From contig CM049317.1 in the NCBI GenBank assembly GCA_026874595.1, forward strand, positions 59,078,118 through 59,142,117: DNA of 64,000 nucleotides. The letters are read 5' to 3'. Below are positions 57,959 to 64,000 of the stretch, piece after piece. The first letter of the stretch is position 1. Each line of letters starts with the position of its first letter. Source of the DNA: Sipunculus nudus (Eukaryota > Annelida > Sipuncula > Golfingiida > Sipunculidae). The notes under the pieces are model-generated. The model saw nothing but the letters and a program-made list of their open reading frames with translations, was not told where the DNA came from and ran no database searches. The translations under genes and the position numbers were made by a program.

Positions 57959-58451
57959 ATAATTTTGTGTCCTTGGTACCCAAAGGCACAATATTTTATT
58001 ACACTTGCGCCACCTATCAGGTGAACACTGAACCAACCAGTGGGAACTGCCTCACTTGTATGAGACCATCTGTCTGCATTATGATATTGACAATGTGAAG
58101 AGATATGTTGTAATAGATATGTTGTGTAGGCTGGACTGATACGTTATATATAAAATATCCAGATGTCTTATATGACAATTAACGATAGCGTTGAACAGTG
58201 TGCCAATTCTACGTGTATATATAACTTTCAAAATGTCAAATACCTACTTGGATTATTTTTGGAAGGCTTCATGTAATAAGAGTCACCCTTCACAGGTGTG
58301 TCCTAATGTATTTTCTATTATTGGTTAATATATCGGTTATATAAATAGTAGAGCACACATCTGGAAGTTCACAATGAATATTTGACGCATGTTTCGTAGT
58401 GCCATCTGGCGACCTTAGAAAACTCAAGAAAGATTCAAGAAACAATATCAT

Positions 58452-58455
<4 letters not shown>

Positions 58456-58522
<67 letters not shown>
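58456..58522. repeat. (AT)n microsatellite
   Basis: About 67 bp of AT dinucleotides. Confidence 0.95.
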
Positions 58523-58525
<3 letters not shown>

Positions 58526-58765
58526 TATTCCATATGACGTTTCGTCAGATTGCTCAAGCAATATACGGCCTTGTATTTATACTGTGAATATTAATGCCAG
58601 CATGACTTAATTTTATATTTACAAGACCAGGGATGTTGAATTAAGATCATGATGCCCCTCAGCACACATATGGCTTGAGTCAGATTGATATCTCTGCTAG
58701 TGGACCAGGTTGAGAAAACATGATAAGGCAAGAGATGAATTGATGTCCACATATACATAAACTCA

Positions 58766-59290
58766 CGATACGATGCATATCGCCATAATAAATTCACGAT
58801 ACGATACACGATATAATACATATCGCCATATCTAATTCATGATACGATACATAATATGAAAATATCGCTATACAAAATTCACGATACAATACACGATAAG
58901 AAACATATCGCTGTACTAAATTCACGATACGATACATGATATGATACATATTGTCATACTAAATTCACGAAACAATACATATCGCCATACTAAATTGATG
59001 ATACGATACCTGATACGATACATATGGACAAACTAAATTGACGATACGATACACAATATGATACATATCGCTATACTAAATTCACAGTGCGATACATGAT
59101 AGGATATATATCGCCATACTAAATTCCCGAGATGATACACGATACATATCGCCATACTAAATTCTCGATACATTACAAGATACGTTACAGATCGCCATAC
59201 TAAATTCAAGATACGATACACGATATGATACATACCGCTATACTAAATTCACGATACGATACCTGATACATATCATAATACCTGATATAT
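58766..59290 (-). repeat. Degenerate ACGATAC/AAATTCACGATACGATAC array
   Basis: About ten units of roughly 35-65 bp are built from AAATTCACGATACGATACA, GATATGATACATATCGC and CATACTA. Units differ by substitutions and by loss or gain of whole ACGATAC words, so the array is old or evolves by slippage. Confidence 0.85.
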
Positions 59291-60136
59291 GATAGATTAT
59301 AATTCAGATTCAAAGCAAAATTGTTCGTTATATATCCATTTAATTAAAGCAGGACGTCATTTTCTGTTGTATGATCAGATTTTGTTAACGGATCGATACA
59401 ACGACATCTGGCGTAATCGATACGTTATTGGACTTTTTCACCATTTATATTATAATTGATGCTGGTGATAAGCATAATTTCATCCAGAACTGACCGCGTG
59501 GGTCTATTACTTTATAATACTTGTCCAGTGAGGGACATGATATCCAAATGCTTCTTTATGAATGATTGGAGGGGTTATTTGGCGTCAGTGCACACAGGCC
59601 TGGATTGTGTCAAAAAGATATCCACTTTGTGTAAGTGTATCGGAATATTTAGTTAATACCTCTCAATAAGAGGCAAACATTTACGTGTTTTTTTTTTTTG
59701 TCATTAGTGTAATAGTGCCTTGTTTCCAGTGTTTTTCTCTGACAGATGGAGTGCTGTCCCCTATTGATAAAATATTGTACTACAACTATCTTGAATAGTT
59801 TTAGTTGAAATTATGCTTATCACATATTAAACCAAAAGAATGTTATTACCACCTGGCTAGAGCCAACCAAAGCCAGTCAAACTGATAAACAATCTATTTC
59901 ATCCTCAAGGCCCGAAAAAAATTGTTCCGCACAAACCCGCCTTGTCCCAATGCAAGTACGGAAGTATACCGGTATGTATAATGAGTAGTACTCGTAATTG
60001 AGTTACTAGACAAGACAGAATATCGTCTTCTCACTAAAAATATGGTTGGTGGTTAGTGAATAGACAAAAAAGCAGATATAATTTCACCATTTATATTATA
60101 ATTTATTTGATGGCATTTTATCATTGTCACGCAATG

Positions 60137-60138
<2 letters not shown>

Positions 60139-60214
<76 letters not shown>
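60139..60214. repeat. (AT)n microsatellite
   Basis: About 76 bp directly at the left border of direct repeat A. Confidence 0.95.
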
Positions 60215-60216
<2 letters not shown>

Positions 60217-60594
60217 TTAATTTTACTTGTTACTATGTTGGAGCTCTCGTTCGTACGTCCATAGAAGTGAATAATTAAAGAAAAACATCCAAAGTGGAAT
60301 TGATTTATTTTTACATCTGATTGTATATATGTAAAGCTTGTTATTCATACATTTCGTTAAATATAGTGTCTCTATCATTATCCTTTTATTTTAAGCGGTG
60401 CAACTATCATACGACAAACGAATATGCATAATTTGTTTCCAACACGCTAGATTCAACTGTTCATATTCTCTCTAGCATATGCACATACTATCTAGCGACA
60501 TATTTAGCTTTTGTATGCATGCTATTGCGTTGCAATGATATATATATATATCTTTATATATATATATATATATATATATATCTTTATATATATG

Positions 60595-60645
<51 letters not shown>

Positions 60646-60698
60646 CAGTAAAAGTAACATCATATTCATGCCTATGTACAGCCAATTTGAGCAAATGC
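60213..60698 (+). repeat. Direct repeat A (about 485 bp)
   Basis: From ATTCTTAATTTTACT to GCCAATTTGAGCAAATGC it matches 61452-61933 with scattered substitutions. It includes an (AT)n tract at 60536-60641, where copy B has (CT)n-(AT)n. It borders a retroelement remnant and could be its terminal repeat. Confidence 0.85.
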
Positions 60699-61140
60699 AA
60701 ATGGCACTTCCCATTGAGAGGACAGTCAGATATGTCACGGCAGTTGCATAGCCTTTGTTGTGTGGGTTCTCTTTGTTGCCTTTCAGACAGTAATCTTGTA
60801 TTGTGGCTTTGTATTATTGATCTGACGTTCTTTATGCAGCTATAGCTAATTTTCAGAATGTTTTTGTTGAATTATTTGTGCAATGGGTGATTTTTTTGGA
60901 AAGTGTTTGGCTACAAGTTTCAAGAAAATTTTGCCGATATTTGTTTTCACGATTGCACAGTACGGAGGGTTAAACCAAATGAAATTTCTGGTTCGGTTTT
61001 TGCGGCGTTTTCCGGCAGCTTCCTGTGGGGCGATATAACTAAATTTTTGCTTGTATCCGCTATTGTTGAATGATTGTTCGTATTCTTTTGATGCTTTTCT
61101 GAAGGTGTTTTCATCTTGAGAAAGTTCTGAAAGGCGCTTG
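60699..61140 (-). pseudogene. Retroelement fragment (linker region, Penelope-like/GIY-YIG family), inverted half
   Basis: On the minus strand translation gives KRLSELSQDE, then FIWFNPPYC, VKTNIGKIF and HFPKKSP. After a frameshift near 60890 it gives ISYSC, NVRSIIQSHN and CNCRDISDCPLNGKC, in that order. This order is characteristic of the region just before the GIY-YIG endonuclease in a widespread class of invertebrate retroelements, which I assign to Penelope-like elements with moderate confidence. Stops and frameshifts show it is dead. It ends exactly where direct repeat A begins. Confidence 0.6.
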
Positions 61141-61451
61141 TTGACAGCCGGTACAGTTAACACATACATTGGCATGACCGGAGGCCCCTTCAAACAAAGG
61201 TATTACAACCACAAGAAATCATTCACACACACGACCCACTCAAACGAAACCGAGCTTGCCGAACACGTTTGGACCCTGAAAGACAAGCAACAAAGCTTCA
61301 CTATATCACCTGGTCTATAATTCAGCAGTCAAACACATTTTTGACCTCTTCACGTCAGTGAATTTTGTGTTTGGCAGAGAAACTAGCAATCATAAGCTAA
61401 AAACAAAAGAACCTTTTGAACAAACGTTCGGAAATGGTTTCCACCTGCCGC
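61141..61451 (+). pseudogene. Retroelement fragment (GIY-YIG endonuclease region), forward half
   Basis: On the plus strand the frame reads TYIGMTGGPFKQRYYNHK (second half of a GIY-YIG motif with its Arg and His), ELAEHVWTLKD, and after a frameshift at about 61312 WSIIQQS, CLAEKLAII and NKRSE up to STCR at 61449. This is the part that normally follows the fragment at 60699-61140, but here it points the other way. In-frame stops are present. Direct repeat B starts right after it. Confidence 0.62.
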
Positions 61452-61771
61452 ATTCTTAATTTTACTTTTTACTATGTTGGAGCTCTCGTTGGAACGTCAA
61501 TGGAAGTGATTAATTAAAAAAACACCCAAAGTGGAATTGATTTATTGTACATCTGATTGTATATATGTAAAGCTTGATATTCATACATTTCGTTAAATCA
61601 TAGTGTCTCTATCATTATCCGTTTATATTAAGCGGTGCAACTATCATCCGACAAACGAATATGCATAATTTGTTTCCAACAGGCTAGATTCAACTTTTCT
61701 TATTCTCTCTAGCATATGCACATACTATTTAGCGACATATTTAGCTTTTGTGTGCTATAGCGTTGCAAAGA

Positions 61772-61860
<89 letters not shown>

Positions 61861-61933
61861 TATATATATATTATATATATCAGTACAAGTAACATCATGT
61901 TCATGCCTATGTACAGCCAATTTGAGCAAATGC
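61452..61933 (+). repeat. Direct repeat B (about 482 bp)
   Basis: Second copy of 60213-60698. Its (CT)n-(AT)n tract is at 61770-61880. An AATAAA on the minus strand (61546-61541) inside it could serve the NACHT transcript. Confidence 0.85.
61770..61880. repeat. (CT)n-(AT)n compound microsatellite
   Basis: About 49 bp of CT followed by about 62 bp of interrupted AT. Confidence 0.95.
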
Positions 61934-62316
61934 GTTTTGTACAGTCATTTTGAGCAAATTCTAGGTAATCTAAATATTAGCCTTTGTGCGGTAAGGTTGG
62001 AAAAAACTTAATATGTGAGACCTATCACGTCTGTCGCGTTTCCTGGCATAATTGTTAATGCGTTTGTACAGTCATTTTTAGCAAATCTATGTAATCTAAA
62101 TATTTGACATTGTGCGCCCTAAGGTTGCAAAACTACTTTATATGTGAGACCTGTCACGTCTGTCGCGTTTCCTGGCATAATTGTTAATGCGTCTGTACAG
62201 TCATTTTGAGCAAATTTTAGGTAATCTAAATATTAGACTTGTGCGCCCTAAGGTTTCAAAAGTACTTTATATGCAAGACCTTATCACGTCTGTCTCGTTT
62301 CCTGGCATAACCGGTC
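61931..62316 (-). repeat. Three tandem copies (128-130 bp) spanning the NACHT stop codon
   Basis: TGCGTNTGTACAGTCATTTT starts units at 61931, 62059 and 62188. Each unit ends with the complement of TTATGCCAGGAAACG and the following codons to TGA. Only the unit at 62188 is joined to the rest of the NACHT coding exon. The other two are downstream echoes of its last nine codons plus about 100 bp of 3' flank. Confidence 0.9.
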
Positions 62317-63429
62317 TACCCTTTTCTTGAAATCCTCGTCTTTATCTTGTGCCATTTCTTTGACCAGCTGTATTGTCCTCCTGTTCTCTGTGTTTTCATC
62401 TTGTGACAGGAGACCTCGCAGATTGTCCAGGCCATCATCACTGTTAACGATAAAGTATGCAGCGAAGAACTCCAGTAAAATCCTGTGGTGAAACCTCACA
62501 GTAGAAACGCCATCAGGACATTTGCTCATTCGCAAGAACCCAAGATCCCAGGCATCTTGTCCAATCTTCTCCAGGACTTCCTTGTAGTATAACACCCTTT
62601 CATTCGGCGGTTTCCTAACTGCGCCTATGGCAACTTCCCCTATTTTCATTAACTCTTCTCCATACGTTTGCAAGATAGTCTTGGATGAAGATCTTTCATC
62701 CTGAGGCTTTCTCTTTCTCTCCCATCGACCACAGTTGTATTTAATATATTCCGTGTAAAATGAAGATAATTTATCGCCAATTTCCCCCTTTGTTTCCCAT
62801 ATAAGACATATCAATAACAAAACAGAAGGAAACAGAGGGAAAGCGGCTTCATCAAGATTTGCTGGTGGGTCAATCTTTGTCCATAGCTGTAAGCCTTTCT
62901 CCTTGTCTTTTGAGAAAAATGTATCAATGTACTTTTTAACATTTTCCCGAGAGAACCCTTGGAGCTCCACCCTAGATGTAACAGTCCATTCCTGTGGCAC
63001 TGCCGTCCATATTGAGTGTGTTCTACATGTGATAATCTTCTGTGCTTTAAATAACGTTTTCCCTTCAAGAAGGTCAGACATTTCCTGTGACATTCCTGGC
63101 CTGTACTCGTCATATCCATCAAGAAGGAACATTGTTTCTTCTTCATATTCCTCTATAAATGACCAGAGTCTCTCCAACTTTTCGCCTTTTAAGCTGATTT
63201 GATCACCTACTATATCTTTAAGAGCAGCGTCCTTCCAGACTCTCCGTAGAGTTATAGGAATCATAAACCAATACTTATCCAGGAGGTCGTGTGCAGCGGA
63301 ATGTGGGACCCGACTTTTATTACCAAGTTTTATATTCCCCCAGTCCACGAGAAGCCGTCTACAAAACGTTGATTTTCCCACTCCTGGTTCACCAAAAACC
63401 AGAATGCGTTTGTTTGAGTCTTCCGAATC
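62284..63429 (-). CDS. NACHT-domain NTPase (NLR-like), 3' coding exon
   Basis: A 381-codon exon starts after the acceptor TTTTTTTGCAG (AG at 63431-63430) in phase 0 and ends in TGA at 62286-62284. Visible NACHT features, by exon residue, are Walker A GEPGVGKST (13-21), Walker B with the extra acidic residues FLLDGYDEY (101-109) and sensor-type KIITCRTHS (131-139). A winged-helix/HD2 signature FHHRILLEFFAAYFI is at about 313-327. NACHT proteins are ATP-dependent oligomerising switches of innate immunity and apoptosis. The N-terminal effector domain must be encoded upstream, outside the window. No leucine-rich repeats follow: the protein stops about 54 residues after the winged helix, so it is either an LRR-less type or truncated. 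Its last codons lie in a triplicated segment. No frameshift is seen, and all nucleotide-binding residues are intact. Confidence 0.92.
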   Translation of the reverse strand, partial: DSEDSNKRILVFGEPGVGKSTFCRRLLVDWGNIKLGNKSRVPHSAAHDLLDKYWFMIPITLRRVWKDAALKDIVGDQISLKGEKLERLWSFIEEYEEETMFLLDGYDEYRPGMSQEMSDLLEGKTLFKAQKIITCRTHSIWTAVPQEWTVTSRVELQGFSRENVKKYIDTFFSKDKEKGLQLWTKIDPPANLDEAAFPLFPSVLLLICLIWETKGEIGDKLSSFYTEYIKYNCGRWERKRKPQDERSSSKTILQTYGEELMKIGEVAIGAVRKPPNERVLYYKEVLEKIGQDAWDLGFLRMSKCPDGVSTVRFHHRILLEFFAAYFIVNSDDGLDNLRGLLSQDENTENRRTIQLVKEMAQDKDEDFKKRVDRLCQETRQT

Positions 63430-64000
63430 CTGCAAAAAAAACTTACAATTATGTGACTATCCATATGGTCAATATCTTCAATCTAGTAGCGGCAAAGTAT
63501 AAATGAAAATTTATAACAAATACACTTTCGCAAAAAAAGTATTGCAGATTATAGCCCGGCGTTACATGTTATCATGCAGAACAGAGCCCCGGCATCGGTA
63601 TACGTGTGCTTTGTTACGCAACGCCCCAGAATGAAATCGGGAAACATCAAAATTCGTGGGACGTCACTGTGCTCATTCACTCAATGCCAGGGAATGAAAC
63701 TGGCAACAAAGTAGGATCCCGAACGTATGATATGTTTTTCTTTTCAGTAAATATATTATGAAACGGCTAATTGGGTATTGCGTTCGTACTGACCTCATAG
63801 CATATTTAAATGTTTCCTGAAAATTTGAAACTGACAAACGTAAAAGTTTCAAAACATTTGATATAAGTATGGAATACCATCCAAAAAGCCTTAAATTTTA
63901 CAATATCACAAATGCAGAATGACCATAGATATATAAACTGCCACACAATTTCTTTATTTGAAGCGTTTTATCATTACCCTATAGCTCAGCTACAATTTTA
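63430..64000 (-). other. Intron sequence upstream of the NACHT exon
   Basis: The strong acceptor at 63430 implies intron here. I see no further exon, repeat or known element up to the window edge. Confidence 0.6.

Larger units (their letters stand above)
55220..60138. other. 5' flank of the two-TM gene and repeat-rich interval
   Basis: A GC-richer patch at 55220-55480 may include the 5' UTR and promoter. Beyond it lie a C-run (55785-55797), a G-run (56132-56150), (AT)n, dispersed repeat copy 6, further C and G runs, a hAT-like MITE, (AT)n and a degenerate ACGATAC array. No gene is recognised. Confidence 0.55.

Noticed and set aside
58399-58587. Tyr-Ile repeat proteins encoded by (AT)n tracts (also near 30.5, 32.8, 35.5, 43.6, 46.6, 60.5 and 61.8 kb)
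   Set aside because: These are translations of microsatellites, not genes.
58766-59290. CRISPR-like spacing of repeated words
   Set aside because: Repeats are degenerate with no unique spacers of constant length, and the DNA is eukaryotic.

Overview
This is animal nuclear DNA. Coding exons are short relative to very long non-coding stretches, splice sites are canonical GT-AG, (AT)n and (GA)n microsatellites occur every few kilobases, and the non-coding DNA is full of decayed transposons. The gene content (an NLR-type NACHT exon and an acid-sphingomyelinase-like phosphodiesterase) and the repeat types suggest a marine invertebrate, perhaps a lophotrochozoan such as a mollusc or brachiopod. 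The species cannot be fixed from the sequence alone. I see no bacterial operons, CRISPR array or rRNA.

Protein-coding content is sparse. (1) At 2-823 (+) is the last coding exon of an unrecognised, polyproline-ended protein. (2) At 11392-13764 (-) is one 790-residue exon of an unrecognised Ser/Asp-rich protein with three PPxY motifs. (3) At 22036-23436 (+) is a complete, intronless, secreted and probably GPI-anchored SMPDL3-type phosphodiesterase. (4) At 55219-54994 and 48720-47996 (-) are two exons whose splice phases match. Joined, they give a 316-residue, two-pass membrane protein with a Ser/Thr-rich loop and a C-terminal PPSY motif. (5) At 63429-62284 (-) is the 3' coding exon of a NACHT NTPase. 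The genes show no sign of acting together. Two of them end in or contain PPxY motifs, which are typically read by WW-domain (NEDD4-type) ubiquitin ligases.

The rest is a repeat landscape. It contains a 4 x 183 bp satellite (5136-5862), three related TTAA-flanked MITEs, a six-copy dispersed ~300 bp family, several TA-flanked mini-elements, and an inverted-repeat-bounded block (29463-34065) holding a dead LINE and a possible solo LTR. A tandem duplication (35384-41956) has one copy that lost 2.2 kb and gained a 2.0 kb hAT-type insertion, and the empty site survives in the other copy. An almost perfect 171 bp palindrome (52714-52884) carries hammerhead-ribozyme-like cores on both strands, with a second, different hammerhead-like core 300 bp away. 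A rearranged GIY-YIG retroelement remnant (60213-61933) has its two halves facing opposite ways between direct repeats. Next to it, the NACHT gene's last nine codons and its 3' flank are tandemly triplicated (61931-62316).

The most unusual signals are the palindromic hammerhead pair, the triplication across the NACHT stop codon, and the filled/empty hAT site within one duplication.
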